This document shows, in pieces, positions 19,101 through 27,723 of a DNA stretch of 64,000 bases (its first letter is position 1; the number at the start of each line of letters is the position of its first letter). The notes beneath the pieces were generated by a model. The model was not told the DNA's origin, did no database searches, and saw nothing but the letters and a program-made list of their open reading frames with translations. Position numbers and translations under genes: made by a program. The stretch is from the NCBI GenBank assembly GCA_017936605.1, contig JAGBFH010000020.1:48965-112964 (forward strand), in the 5' to 3' direction. This stretch comes from Tidjanibacter sp. GTDB lineage: Bacteria; Bacteroidota; Bacteroidia; Bacteroidales; Rikenellaceae.

Positions 19101-20477
19101 CAGACGGCCTCGGCGGTCGCGGCTCAGGGCCCTCACCTCATCGAGGAACGAGGTCTGGTGCGTGGCACCGCTCTCGAGCCTAAAGAGGTTGTTCTCCCTG
19201 CGTTGGAGCACCACGCGATGAAGTCCGCGTTCGTAGTAGGTCGAGAGCCACAACACATTGTCTTGGTCTACCTCGAAGATAGCCACACCGTTGGAGAGTT
19301 TGAAGTCGGGCTTCGAGGGGTCGTTGTAGAAGGGCTCGACGCTATCCTTCTCGCGGTCGTAGTAGCCGAAGCCCACACCGCTCATCTTAATCCAAACCAC
19401 ATCATCGCGCTCAATGATGACCGAGTTTTCGCCCGCATAGAACTGTACGGTGTTCTGCTTCTGTGAGAAGTGCTTGTAGTTGCCCTTTGTGGGGTCCAGA
19501 CGGGTGATGCCATCCTTGTCGCAGGTAATCCACACAGTGCCGTGGGAGTCGATGACCATATCCCTCACGCGACTCGGCATCGTGCCCGCCGTGAAGTGCC
19601 TAAGGCCACCATCCTCGCCCATAGCGTAGACGCCCTTTTGGGCAGTGCCGATGAAGATGTCGTCGCCATTTGGGCTCACAGCCAGTGAGGTTATGGTATC
19701 GTGGTGGAATGGTGTCGTGGCGGAGATCTTTTCGCTCTTAATGTCTATCTGCCAGAGTGTCTGCCCCGAGGCCACAACTATCTGGTTCTCGCTGATGCTC
19801 ATAGCCACAACCTTGCCAAGTCCCGAGGCTATCTCCTTGGGCTCGTTGCAGTTGTGTGCCAACATCGAGAGGGTGCCATTCTCTAAGGCCACCCACAGTT
19901 GCCCTTTGTGGTCGGTGCACATCTGGGCGATGTCGCCTCCTATGAGCGGCGAGCCGATGTGGGCCTTGTGGTGGAGGGCGTTCTTTTCGTCGGAGAAGAA
20001 CTCCACAATGCCATAGCCCTGATACTCAATCCACACCTGATTGCTCTCTCGGGAGCAGATTATGCGACCCGCACGATGGCTCTTGCCGTGGAGCTGAGGT
20101 ATGAGGGCACAGAGCTCCTCGAAGGCCTCCTCCTGGGGCGTGAAGCGGTAGATGTGGTCGTCGTAGGTGCGGAACCAAAGGTTGCCTCGTGAGTCCTCCT
20201 CCACATTGCGGAAGCGGTTGTGTCTGACGGGCATACTCTTCGGGTCGGTGCAGTAGTTCTTGAAGTTGTAGCCATCGAAACGGCTTACACCGCTCCAAGT
20301 GCAGAGCCACACAAAGCCCCTCGAGTCGATGTGGATGTCGTGGATGTTGTTGTGGGCCATACCGTCCATCGAGGAGTAATCGGTGAAGATGCCGGTCATT
20401 GGCGTGACGGCACGCAGAGGGGTGGCAACCATCATTGCCAACACCGCCATCATCGCTATTTTGCCCACTCGGCCCAT
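16122..20477 (-). CDS. Hybrid two-component system regulator (HTCS) of the pectin locus
   Basis: A one-polypeptide sensor and transcription factor of 1451 residues. A signal peptide (1-23) is followed by two-propeller periplasmic sensor repeats (about 25-760, many GLWLST/DSHGNLWVGT blades), a Y_Y_Y domain (about 795-870, YMYKLEGYDEDW) and one membrane span (about 888-912). The histidine kinase has His943 in FFTNISHELRTPL, with an ATPase domain including DTGIGIPKERQ. A receiver has Asp1241 in ITDLMMPRMDG, and a C-terminal AraC-type HTH spans about 1345-1450. Such sensors bind oligosaccharides produced at the surface. The gene sits inside the GH28 operon, 20 bp after the CE fusion gene, so positive autoregulation is likely. 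Confidence 0.95.
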   Translation of the reverse strand: MGRVGKIAMMAVLAMMVATPLRAVTPMTGIFTDYSSMDGMAHNNIHDIHIDSRGFVWLCTWSGVSRFDGYNFKNYCTDPKSMPVRHNRFRNVEEDSRGNLWFRTYDDHIYRFTPQEEAFEELCALIPQLHGKSHRAGRIICSRESNQVWIEYQGYGIVEFFSDEKNALHHKAHIGSPLIGGDIAQMCTDHKGQLWVALENGTLSMLAHNCNEPKEIASGLGKVVAMSISENQIVVASGQTLWQIDIKSEKISATTPFHHDTITSLAVSPNGDDIFIGTAQKGVYAMGEDGGLRHFTAGTMPSRVRDMVIDSHGTVWITCDKDGITRLDPTKGNYKHFSQKQNTVQFYAGENSVIIERDDVVWIKMSGVGFGYYDREKDSVEPFYNDPSKPDFKLSNGVAIFEVDQDNVLWLSTYYERGLHRVVLQRRENNLFRLESGATHQTSFLDEVRALSRDRRGRLWVGTKEGHLYCYSPTMELLHHISRLPSGRALGAIYTIKEDSHGNLWVGTKGDGVYRLTPKAESAGYSVREYRHSAENPYSLSNDMVYSIEEDGEGKIWIATYGGAINMLPSWDSERVVNTLNSFPLYPTESGERTRYLLLDDEHRMLLGSSEGLIWFDPTLAPEKMAFGIAQRGINTPHTLQANDVIHILKDARGDIWLSTYGGGLSRIESYDESGTPHFRTYSTSDGLPSNIVLAATQTDDGSLWLSTENGITRFDSAKEIFTSYTHYDGYEPVKYSETTAITDSSGRVVVGCADNRLQLFDPNHKADESYNYRLQISSFEVESGDTENQERHSHNYAAYRGEPVSVEHNYRLFRITFSALNFRLQEQVTYMYKLEGYDEDWNYTNDFNSVYYTKVPHGRYTFRVKAYAGTPHLASPEVTLPIHITTPPWASWWAWVLYIISALGLLWLITFLYLRFVRLRNSARMEQDMAEMKLKFFTNISHELRTPLTLIIGGIEDVKRRESLSEKGEDSLTLSHKNAKRMLTLINQLLDFRKVVKNKMDLRVERLNIVRLAKEVTDNFRESADEKHIELIFSFSLEDIYIWCDPERIESLLYNLLSNAIKFTKNRGRVVVTVSKREDEECVRISVSDTGIGIPKERQESIFDRFTTYASAVRGEVSGSGIGLALCKEIVELHHGEIEVESKVGVGTTFTVSLKTGNSHFTMEQIVFGDTTPAQADTSKRTDITPPEGAYKIVLAEDNSQMRNFLFNQLAENYEVIEATDGQEALEKIHASHPDIVITDLMMPRMDGIELVERIRKDFEISHLPVIMLTAKQTPEDRIMAMKYGADGYITKPFSMELLLARIDNLLTQRKLIFEKMSSSVAGHIVPEISPKDVVVTNRDEEFLKRLMEWLEENIENSELTIDLLAGHLRLGRTTMYNKIKSLTGKSPVELIKEYRLTKSEMLLRTGQFSVSEVAYKVGFSDPGYFSRCFKEQYKSSPVEYLRSRGLKSN

Positions 20478-20497
20478 CCTACGACTCTCTTTTTACA

Positions 20498-22159
20498 TTA
20501 GTGTACGGGGGTGAACTCAAGGCCGGGAGCACCCGTCTTGAGGCTCCACTCTTGAGCCTTCTTGTCGGAGAGTTTGTCGGCCCACTTAACCCTCGCTTTG
20601 GGGTTTGCACCCTCGCCTTCGGAGCCATACTCAGCGTAGCGCACCGTCTTCTCGGCCTCGGGCTTATTCCAGTTGTGCCAACCCTCGGGGCGGATGTGGG
20701 GGCCCAGAGTGCAGCCGATGAAGTAGGTCTGTGCATAGACTCTCCAGGGCCTTCCGAGGTAACACTTCGTAACGCCCTCGGCGGCGGTGAGATTGCAGTA
20801 GAGGAATGTGAAACCGCGCTCCTGGCCCTTGCAGGTGGAGGCAGCGGTGATGTAGGAGTCCTTCTTGGAGTGGATAGTGCAGGCTATGAAGTCCGCACGG
20901 CCCGAGCCGAAGATGAAGTCGGTGGTGCCCTCAATGTAGCAGTTGTCGAAGTAGCACTCGATGTTCTCTTCGACCTCCTCGCCGTCGCGGTTGCCCATAC
21001 CATATATATAAAGGGTATCCTGATTGCCCAACAGGCGGCAGTTGCGGTAGACCTGTGTACCAGTGCCGACGGTCTGGAGTGCTACGGCCTGACCAACCTC
21101 ACCTGCCGAGTTCTCGATGGTGATGTTCTCCATAAGGATGTGGCGGCCGCAGTTGTAGAGCGTTGCGGTGCCCGAGGTGCCGAGTTCGACACCATTGGGC
21201 CCGAGGTCGCGTGCGCCATCGCCCCAGGTGATAACAACCTTTCCCTCGCCAATCAGCTCAACACTCTGCTTGGTGTAGGGGATTACCACCTTCTCCTCAT
21301 AGCGGCCCTCGCGGATGAGTACCCTCAGGGGGCGCTCCTTGCCCTTGTAGAAGTTGGGCAGGGCATTGATGGCCTCGCCCACGGTGAAGAAGTCGCCGCT
21401 ACCATCTTTGGCAACCACGAAGTCCCAGTAGCGGATGTGCTTGCCGAGAGTGGGGATTACGCGCTCAATCTCCTGGCATATCATCCTTGCCACAATGCGT
21501 GCACCGGGCACGGTGAAGTGGGTGTTGTCGTTCTTACCCTCGGGATGACTCGGATACTTGCCTGCGGGCAAGTTCATAAAGTATTTCTGAGAGCCCTCGT
21601 CGCCAAGTGGGGTGAGCCAGTCGCGGGTAAGTTTCTCTGCATCAATGAAGAGCACACCGCTCTCCTTGGCCACGCGGTGGCACTCCTTGAGGTACTCGCC
21701 GTGGGAGTCGGCCAGCTCTCCCTGCTTCCACCAACGGCGGCAGACCTGTGTGAGCAGAACGGGCGTTGCCCCCTTGCTCCTGATGATTTCTATGTAGCGA
21801 AGAAGGTTCTTGCCATACTGCTCGGGGGTAGTAAAGCGTGTGGTGTCGCTCTCCTTGGTGTCGTTGTGACCAAACTCAATGAAGACATAGTCGCCCGGTT
21901 TCATCCTCTCCTCCACCTTCTGCCAGTGGCCGAGGGTGACGAACGACTTTGTGCTGCGACCATTTACGGCGTGGTTCTCAACAACCACCTCCGCGGGGTC
22001 GAAGAAGGGCTGCAACATATGGCCCCAGCCCCTCTCGGGCGAGCCTTTGGTGATGTCCTTGGTGGCGGCCGTCGAGTCGCCACACACAAAGAGGGTTATC
22101 TGTGCGCTTGCCACAAGGGTCACGAGTAGGGCGGCAAGCAGAGTGAGTGTTCGTTTCAT
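20498..22159 (-). CDS. CE12 rhamnogalacturonan acetylesterase fused to CE8 pectin methylesterase
   Basis: A two-enzyme exported protein of 553 residues that removes acetyl and methyl esters so that lyases and hydrolases can act. A signal peptide ends ASAQ. Residues 21-250 are an SGNH hydrolase: GDST with nucleophile Ser29, IEFGHNDTK for block III, and DNTHFTVPGA for the catalytic Asp/His pair. Residues about 257-550 are a pectinesterase: VVAKDGSGDFFTVGEAI, GNQDTLYIYG, TTDFIFGSGRADF (catalytic Asp414), and YLGRPWRVYAQTYF. Both active sites look intact. It lies between the PL1 lyase (27 bp) and the HTCS gene (20 bp) in the same operon. Confidence 0.93.
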   Translation of the reverse strand: MKRTLTLLAALLVTLVASAQITLFVCGDSTAATKDITKGSPERGWGHMLQPFFDPAEVVVENHAVNGRSTKSFVTLGHWQKVEERMKPGDYVFIEFGHNDTKESDTTRFTTPEQYGKNLLRYIEIIRSKGATPVLLTQVCRRWWKQGELADSHGEYLKECHRVAKESGVLFIDAEKLTRDWLTPLGDEGSQKYFMNLPAGKYPSHPEGKNDNTHFTVPGARIVARMICQEIERVIPTLGKHIRYWDFVVAKDGSGDFFTVGEAINALPNFYKGKERPLRVLIREGRYEEKVVIPYTKQSVELIGEGKVVITWGDGARDLGPNGVELGTSGTATLYNCGRHILMENITIENSAGEVGQAVALQTVGTGTQVYRNCRLLGNQDTLYIYGMGNRDGEEVEENIECYFDNCYIEGTTDFIFGSGRADFIACTIHSKKDSYITAASTCKGQERGFTFLYCNLTAAEGVTKCYLGRPWRVYAQTYFIGCTLGPHIRPEGWHNWNKPEAEKTVRYAEYGSEGEGANPKARVKWADKLSDKKAQEWSLKTGAPGLEFTPVH

Positions 22160-22186
22160 ATTGTCGTGTAGTTCGTTAGTTAGCTC

Positions 22187-24094
22187 TTACTGAAGTTTCT
22201 TGTAGACACCGCCTACGGTCTGCTGGGCAGTGATATCTTTCACCAGATAGTGGAGGTAGACCTCGAGGTTGGTGTAGCGGCCATCCACATCGAGAGTGTA
22301 GCTCGCGCCGTCGCCGGCATTGCCTGCATTGAGGCCAAACTCGCGCTCCCAGCTGTCGGGAATACCGTCACCATCGCTATCCTTCCTGTCGGCAATCTCG
22401 CTCTCACTGGCCGAGAGGGTAGGCCAACCGCCTACATCGGTGTGGGAGTCGATGATTCCGTTCTTGGAGCCGTTGGAGCCCTTTGAGGAGGAGGTTCCTT
22501 TGCGTGCATCCTCCACAACCCTTGTGTCCACTGCATCCCTGCGGAGCGAGGGACCTGCATTTTCGAGCACTCGCTCAAAGGCCACCGAGGCCGAGTGGGT
22601 GGTTGTGTAGCAGGGGGTTGTATCGTCCTTCTTGATTGCCTGGAGGGTGTAGCTCTGCCACGAGGAGGCGTTGCTGATGCCGGTGCCGTTGTGGAGGTAG
22701 ACTCCGCTCCAGTTGTCGGCGTTGATGTCGGTGGCGTAGTCACCCTCGTGGTAGTTGCCCGAGAGGTACATAGTGCCGTAGCCTACATCCTTGCCGTCGT
22801 ACTTGCCGTAGGCGTCAACAAAGTAGTTCTTCTTGCTCGAGGCGGGGCCGGGCTTGTAGTAGTTGCCCACGATGTTCCACCAGCCGCCCTCGCCACCGTA
22901 TGTGGAGTTGCCGCCCCAGTTGTAGATGACATTGTTGCGGTAGTCCACATTGCCACGATGGGTCGAAAGATAATCTCCATAGACATTGGGATGGTCGATG
23001 CGTGCGTTGCGTGAGTCGTTGTGTGCCAAGAGATTGTGGTGGAACGAGGCGTTCTTTCCGCCCCAGATGCCGCCGTAGCCGTGGGCACCCTTGGAGTGAC
23101 CTGCGTTCTTGAGTGCCTCGCTCACGATGCACCATTGCATCGTGAAGTTCTGATTGGCATAGAACGACGAGCACTCGTCAATGGACCAACTCATTGTGCA
23201 GTGGTCGAGGATGATATTCTTGTGGTAGCGGCCCCAGATGGCGTCCTCCTGCGACTTGTCCTCATTGCCCAGACGGAAGCGGACATAGCGGATGATGATG
23301 TTGTCGGCATCCACCTGCACAGTGCGGCCCGCAATGCAGATACCCTCACCAGGGGCGGTCTGACCTGCAATCGTCAGGTTGCCATTCTTGATACGGAGTG
23401 AACTCTTGAGGTGGATGGTGCCCGCCACATCGAAGACGATGGTACGCGCACCGCTCTTGTTGATAGCCTCGCGCAGAGAGCCAGCGCCGCTGTCGTTGAG
23501 GTTGGTCACGTGGTAGACCGCACCGCCTCGACCGCCAGTGGTGTACATACCGCCACCCTCGGCACCTGGGAAGGCCCTCACTACGCCATCTTCCTCACTC
23601 TCGGGAAAGCCCCAACGCGAGTTGTCGGCAGGGGGAGTGGTGGTGCCACCGCTATCGCCGCCGCCATCGTCGCCACCACCGTCACCATTGCCACCACCGT
23701 CACCATTGCCTCCACCGCCATTCTCAATGGCCGAGGTGTAGGCCGACAGCCACTCGGTGTAGGTGCCCTTGGTGTCGCCGTTGTTGGCCCTGACGGCAAA
23801 CTTATACTCCTTGCCGGCCGAAAGGCCCGAGATGGTCACAGCGGTGAGCTCTGTATCCTCAGTTATATAGAGTTTTCCATCGGTATCTTTGTACTTGTAT
23901 GTGTAGCCCGTGGCGCTCTCCACCTTCTGCCACTCGAAGGTGAGTGAGGTGGTGGTTGCCTCGGTGAGGGTCAGCCCCTCGGGAGCGGTGAGCTCGGTGG
24001 GTTTGGCCTGCTCCTGGTCGTCCTCATCGGGCGTACAGGTTGTGGCAAGAAGGCCGCAGAGTGCGACCAGTGCCCATATCTTCATCTGTTTCAT
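22187..24094 (-). CDS. PL1-family pectate lyase lipoprotein with FnIII domain
   Basis: Cleaves polygalacturonate by beta-elimination, giving unsaturated ends that GH105 then trims. The 635-residue product has a probable, slightly atypical lipobox (ATTC, Cys20), an FnIII domain (about 35-125), and a Gly/Asp-rich linker (about 130-155). The beta-helix lyase domain runs from AFPGAEGGGMYTTGGRGG, with VTNLNDSGAGSLREAI, the Ca/substrate strand ILDHCTMSWSIDECSSFY, and NARIDHPNVYGDYLSTHRGN. Near the C-terminus DSDGDGIPDSWEREFGLN is a calcium-binding motif. It lies 15 bp after the GH28 gene in the operon. Confidence 0.92.
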   Translation of the reverse strand: MKQMKIWALVALCGLLATTCTPDEDDQEQAKPTELTAPEGLTLTEATTTSLTFEWQKVESATGYTYKYKDTDGKLYITEDTELTAVTISGLSAGKEYKFAVRANNGDTKGTYTEWLSAYTSAIENGGGGNGDGGGNGDGGGDDGGGDSGGTTTPPADNSRWGFPESEEDGVVRAFPGAEGGGMYTTGGRGGAVYHVTNLNDSGAGSLREAINKSGARTIVFDVAGTIHLKSSLRIKNGNLTIAGQTAPGEGICIAGRTVQVDADNIIIRYVRFRLGNEDKSQEDAIWGRYHKNIILDHCTMSWSIDECSSFYANQNFTMQWCIVSEALKNAGHSKGAHGYGGIWGGKNASFHHNLLAHNDSRNARIDHPNVYGDYLSTHRGNVDYRNNVIYNWGGNSTYGGEGGWWNIVGNYYKPGPASSKKNYFVDAYGKYDGKDVGYGTMYLSGNYHEGDYATDINADNWSGVYLHNGTGISNASSWQSYTLQAIKKDDTTPCYTTTHSASVAFERVLENAGPSLRRDAVDTRVVEDARKGTSSSKGSNGSKNGIIDSHTDVGGWPTLSASESEIADRKDSDGDGIPDSWEREFGLNAGNAGDGASYTLDVDGRYTNLEVYLHYLVKDITAQQTVGGVYKKLQ

Positions 24095-24109
24095 CTTTTT
24101 TTTAATTAT

Positions 24110-25792
24110 CTATTTGAAGATTACCTTCTCTTGTGCTTTGGGGGTGAAAGTGGAGTTCTCGGCTGTGATGTAGTCCGAGGAGATGGTTATGTTCTCGTTG
24201 CGACTGCCCGTAACCTCAAGGCCTTTGGTGCCCTCGGGGCATACGAACTTCTCCACAACCACATTCTTGGCGTTGTTAATCTTGAGGGCGGCTCCCTTGC
24301 GAGGAACGATGGTCACACCCTCGAGGCATACATTGGTCGACTCGTTAATCTCGGCACCGACCTCGGCCTCAATGATGGAGTTGGTCACAACCACATTCTC
24401 CACATTCATCTCGGGCAGGCCGTTGAACAACATAGCTCTGCGAGCCGAACGGCACACCACATTGTCGATGGTGATGTTGCGGAACTGGGGAGTGGTTTCG
24501 TCTACGGGCCTGAAGGGCATATCGGTCGAGGCGTTGCCGTCGCCATCCTCGAGTGCTTCGAGTGCCGACTTGCCGCCATAGAAGAGGTCAAACAGGAGAG
24601 CCTCGGTGGCGATGTCGTTCATAGTGATGTTCTCAATCCAGATGTTCTCCACTACGCCGCCACGACCTCGGGTGCTCTTGAAGCGCAAGCCCACATCGGT
24701 GCCTGCGAAACGGCAGTTGCGAACCAGAACATTCTTCACACCTCCCGACATCTCGCTGCCCACAACGAAGCCGCCGTGGCCGTGGTAGCAGGTGCAGTTC
24801 TCCACGATGACATTCTGGGTGGGGATGCCGCGCTTGCGACCGTCCTCATCCTTGCCACTCTTGATGCAGATTGCGTCGTCGCCCGCATCAATCCAGCTGT
24901 TGGTGAGCACCACATTCTTGCACGACTCGATGTCGATGCCGTCGCCATTCTGGGCGTACCAGGGGCAGCGAATTGCAATGTCGTTGACAATGAGGTCTGT
25001 ACAGATGGCAGTGTGGATGTTCCAGCAGGGTGAGTTCTGAAATACGGGGCCCTCGAGCAGTACGCGCTCGCAATCCTTGAAGTTGACCATCACGGGCCTC
25101 AGGAAGTCACGAATACTCTCGAAATCCTCCTTCGTTTTGGCCCAACGGGCAATGTTCTGGTCGGCATCGCCCGCACCCTTCTTGAAATTCTCGGTGGGGT
25201 ACCAGGTGTCGCCGTCGCTGCTCAGCACGCCGCCACTCTTGACTATCTGATTCCACGACGAGGGGGCAATTTTGCTCTTCTTGACCGCACGCCAAGGGTC
25301 ACCGTTGCCGTCGATGATACCCTTGCCCGTAACGGCCACATCGTGCTTGCCGAAGGCTGACAGCAGGGGCTGACAGCGATAAGTGTCGCGACCCTCAAAG
25401 ATGGTTGCCACAACGGGGTAGAGGTCCCTGTCGGCACTAAAGACGATGATTGCGTTCTCGGAGAGGTGGAGCTCGGTGTTGTTCTCAAGCACAATGGGGC
25501 CCGTCAGCCACACGCCGGCGGGTACCTCCACGCGGCCACCACCCTTCGAGGCGAGGTGGGCAAAGGCCTCAGCGAAGGCCTCGGTGTTGAGAGTCACACC
25601 GTCACCCTTGCCGCCAAAATCCTCCACCGACACACTGCGGTTGGGGATGTTGGGGCGCTCTACGCGGGGCATCTCGAATGGAATGTTGTCGTAGAGGGCT
25701 GCATCGGATTGTCCAGAGAAGATGCGAAACAGAATGGCAAGTGCCGCAACTGCAACAATCGTTACAACGAGGGAAGGTAGTAGTCGTTTCAT
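24110..25792 (-). CDS. GH28 polygalacturonase
   Basis: Hydrolyses galacturonan; exo action releasing galacturonate would feed UxaC. The 560-residue product starts with a hydrophobic signal anchor (about 5-24), then SVSVEDFGGKGDGVTLNTEAF typical of GH28 beta-helices. Active-site motifs are intact: NGDGIDIESCKNV, DAGDDAICIKSG (paired acids Asp305/Asp306), HGHGGFVVGSEMSGGV (catalytic His) and LRFKSTRGRGG (Arg/Lys). It is the first gene of the five-gene operon; the ATG at 25792 is about 32 nt from the inferred transcription start. Exo versus endo mode is not decided by the sequence, although the acidic insert region and the uronate genes fit exo. Confidence 0.93.
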   Translation of the reverse strand: MKRLLPSLVVTIVAVAALAILFRIFSGQSDAALYDNIPFEMPRVERPNIPNRSVSVEDFGGKGDGVTLNTEAFAEAFAHLASKGGGRVEVPAGVWLTGPIVLENNTELHLSENAIIVFSADRDLYPVVATIFEGRDTYRCQPLLSAFGKHDVAVTGKGIIDGNGDPWRAVKKSKIAPSSWNQIVKSGGVLSSDGDTWYPTENFKKGAGDADQNIARWAKTKEDFESIRDFLRPVMVNFKDCERVLLEGPVFQNSPCWNIHTAICTDLIVNDIAIRCPWYAQNGDGIDIESCKNVVLTNSWIDAGDDAICIKSGKDEDGRKRGIPTQNVIVENCTCYHGHGGFVVGSEMSGGVKNVLVRNCRFAGTDVGLRFKSTRGRGGVVENIWIENITMNDIATEALLFDLFYGGKSALEALEDGDGNASTDMPFRPVDETTPQFRNITIDNVVCRSARRAMLFNGLPEMNVENVVVTNSIIEAEVGAEINESTNVCLEGVTIVPRKGAALKINNAKNVVVEKFVCPEGTKGLEVTGSRNENITISSDYITAENSTFTPKAQEKVIFK

Positions 25793-25830
25793 AGTCGTAT
25801 GTGTTTTGTTGTTAATATTTCTCTGCTACG

Positions 25831-25877
25831 CAAATTTACCACTAATCGTTCGGGCCGATATGGATTTTTTGACACTT
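25831..25877 (-). promoter_or_regulatory. GH28 operon promoter with a single clear operator-like unit
   Basis: TAAATTTG on the minus strand at 25831-25838 is a perfect -7 box. The -33 region lacks TTG. ATATGGATTTTTTGACAC (25857-25874) matches the distal susC unit at about 15 of 17 positions, and its core lies 33 bp from the -7 box. A second unit 21 bp further (AAGGAATCGTCTAC) is only weakly similar. Confidence 0.5.
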
Positions 25878-25965
25878 TTCTTTAAGGAATCGTCTACTGC
25901 GGTGCAAAATTATTCCAAAATACAAAGATAATACTTTCTATTTGAAAGTATATAGGCTTTTTGGT

Positions 25966-25995
25966 TTGGGCTTTTGAGTTTTAGTTGTATCTTTG
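25966..25995 (+). promoter_or_regulatory. Sirtuin gene promoter (TTG-N19-TATCTTTG)
   Basis: TTG at 25966-25968 and TATCTTTG at 25988-25995 have 19 bases between them, a perfect consensus. It rules out starts upstream of about 26003 and favours the ATG at 26015. Confidence 0.8.
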
Positions 25996-26014
25996 TATTT
26001 TTCCGAAGGGAAGA

Positions 26015-26731
26015 ATGAAAATGCAGAAGAGTATGAAGAGAGTGGTTGTCTTTACGGGAGCGGGTGTGAGTGCCGATAGCGGCATTGCCACCTTCCGCGA
26101 TAGCGACGGTCTGTGGGCCTCCTACCGCATCGAGGATGTATGTACCCCCGAGGCGCTCGCACGCAATCGCGCACAGGTGGTTGAGTTCTACAACATCCGT
26201 CGCCGCGAACTCTTTGAGAAAGAGCCCAATGCGGGCCACAAAGCGCTGGTGGAGCTGGAGAGGTATTTTGATGTGAAAATCGTGACCCAGAATGTGGACA
26301 ACCTCCACGAAAGGGCGGGCTCGAGTAGTGTGCTCCACCTCCACGGCGAACTGACCAAACTGCGTAGTCCCAAGAATCCCGACCTGATTGTTCCCCTCGA
26401 GGGGTGGGAGCAGCGGTTGGACCAGCGAGGTCCCGATGGGGAGTTGTTGCGACCCCATATTGTATTTTTTGGCGAGTCGGTGCCCAATTTCGACGAGGCC
26501 ACTCGCATTGCCGCTTCGGCAGATGTGATGGTGGTTATCGGCAGCTCGCTGGCGGTCTATCCCGCCGCCTCGCTCGTAAGGTATGCAAGACCCGAGGTGC
26601 CCGTCTATCTGGTGGACCCCCACCTGCCTGCGGGCCACGGCATTCGCAACCTCAAGGAGTATATCCCTATGCGCTCGGCAGAGGGTACTCCGCTACTGGT
26701 AGAAAAATTAATTAATGAGTATAGCAAATAG
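26015..26731 (+). CDS. Sir2-family NAD-dependent protein deacylase, without zinc cysteines
   Basis: Removes acyl groups from protein lysines using NAD. With the ATG at 26015 the product has 238 residues (26033 is an alternative start). NAD and catalytic motifs are intact: VFTGAGVSADSGIATFRDSDGLW, TQNVDNLHERAG and HLHGELTKL with the catalytic His. The FYNIRRRE segment carries the Tyr-x-x-Arg pair typical of SIRT5/CobB-like desuccinylases. The region that normally holds four zinc cysteines (between HLHGEL and LRPHIVFFGE) contains none. It heads a unit with carbamate kinase 9 bp downstream and then a peptide transporter. Confidence 0.9.
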   Translation: MKMQKSMKRVVVFTGAGVSADSGIATFRDSDGLWASYRIEDVCTPEALARNRAQVVEFYNIRRRELFEKEPNAGHKALVELERYFDVKIVTQNVDNLHERAGSSSVLHLHGELTKLRSPKNPDLIVPLEGWEQRLDQRGPDGELLRPHIVFFGESVPNFDEATRIAASADVMVVIGSSLAVYPAASLVRYARPEVPVYLVDPHLPAGHGIRNLKEYIPMRSAEGTPLLVEKLINEYSK

Positions 26732-26740
26732 AACTAAACT

Positions 26741-27682
26741 ATGGAAAAACTTGTAGTAATAGCCTTTGGTGGCAACGCACTTCTCCGCAAGGGTGGTGGC
26801 GTAGATTTTGAGGCTCAGAAAGAGAATGTTGCACAGATTTGCTCCACCCTCAAGGGGATGGCTGCAAGCGGTCAGCGTATGATTATAGGCCACGGCAACG
26901 GCCCCCAGGTGGGCAATGTGCTCCTTCAGCACGAGGCCGGTCGTCAGATGTTCGATGTGGAGGCTATGCCTCTGGACTTCTGCGTGGCCGAAACACAGGG
27001 CTCGCTCGGCTATATGATTGAGTGCGGTATGCGCAATATGATGGCTGCCGAGGGCATTGAGCGTGGCGTAGTGACGCTTCTTTCGCAGGTGGTCGTTGAC
27101 GAGAACGACGCAGCCTTCAAGAACCCCACCAAGCCCATCGGCCCCTACTATACCGAGGAGCAGGCTCGCGAGCTCGCCGAGAAGAAGGGCGAGACATACC
27201 ATCGTGACCCCAAGGGTCGCGGCTGGCGTAAGGTTGTAGCCTCGCCCAAACCTCTGGCTATCCATAATGTCGAGATGGTCAAGATGTTGGCCGATGCCGG
27301 CAATGTGGTTGTGGCAGTCGGTGGCGGCGGTGTGGCTGTGGTCAATCGTGACGGTCAGTGGGTGGGCCTCGAGGCAGTGATTGATAAGGACCTCGCACTG
27401 GCAACAACCGCTGTGGCTGTGGGTGCCGATGAGTTCTACATCCTCACCGATGTGGCCAAGGTGTGCCTCCACTTCAACACCCCCGAGGAGCGTCAGCTCG
27501 ACCGCATCACCACCAGCGAGGCCAAGCAGTTCCTTGCCGAGGGTCACTTCGCCGAGGGCTCGATGGCTCCCAAGATTCGTGCGGCTGTTCACTTTGTGGA
27601 GCAGTGCGGTGGCGAGTGCATCATCACCGACGCTGCCGAGCTGGGCAACCCCTCGTGCGGTACCCGCATCGTAAGGGGTTAA
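26741..27682 (+). CDS. arcC: Carbamate kinase
   Basis: Converts ADP and carbamoyl phosphate to ATP, CO2 and ammonia (or the reverse). The 313-residue product has the amino-acid kinase fold with VVIAFGGNALLRKG at the N-terminus, IIGHGNGPQVGNVLLQ, AVGGGGVAVVNRDGQWVG, IDKDLALATTAVAVGADEF and PKIRAAVHFVEQCGG. Length matches the family. It starts 9 bp after the sirtuin stop and is followed after 41 bp by a POT transporter. No arginine deiminase or ornithine transcarbamoylase is in the window, so the source of carbamoyl phosphate is not evident. Confidence 0.95.
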   Translation: MEKLVVIAFGGNALLRKGGGVDFEAQKENVAQICSTLKGMAASGQRMIIGHGNGPQVGNVLLQHEAGRQMFDVEAMPLDFCVAETQGSLGYMIECGMRNMMAAEGIERGVVTLLSQVVVDENDAAFKNPTKPIGPYYTEEQARELAEKKGETYHRDPKGRGWRKVVASPKPLAIHNVEMVKMLADAGNVVVAVGGGGVAVVNRDGQWVGLEAVIDKDLALATTAVAVGADEFYILTDVAKVCLHFNTPEERQLDRITTSEAKQFLAEGHFAEGSMAPKIRAAVHFVEQCGGECIITDAAELGNPSCGTRIVRG

Positions 27683-27723
27683 TTGATAGCTACATAGGAT
27701 ACTCCTAACCAAACTTGTGATAG

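Noticed and set aside
25923..25930. TATCTTTG on the minus strand as a second GH28 operon promoter
   Set aside because: No TTG at the expected distance, and the box at 25831 is closer and has the operator-like unit next to it.
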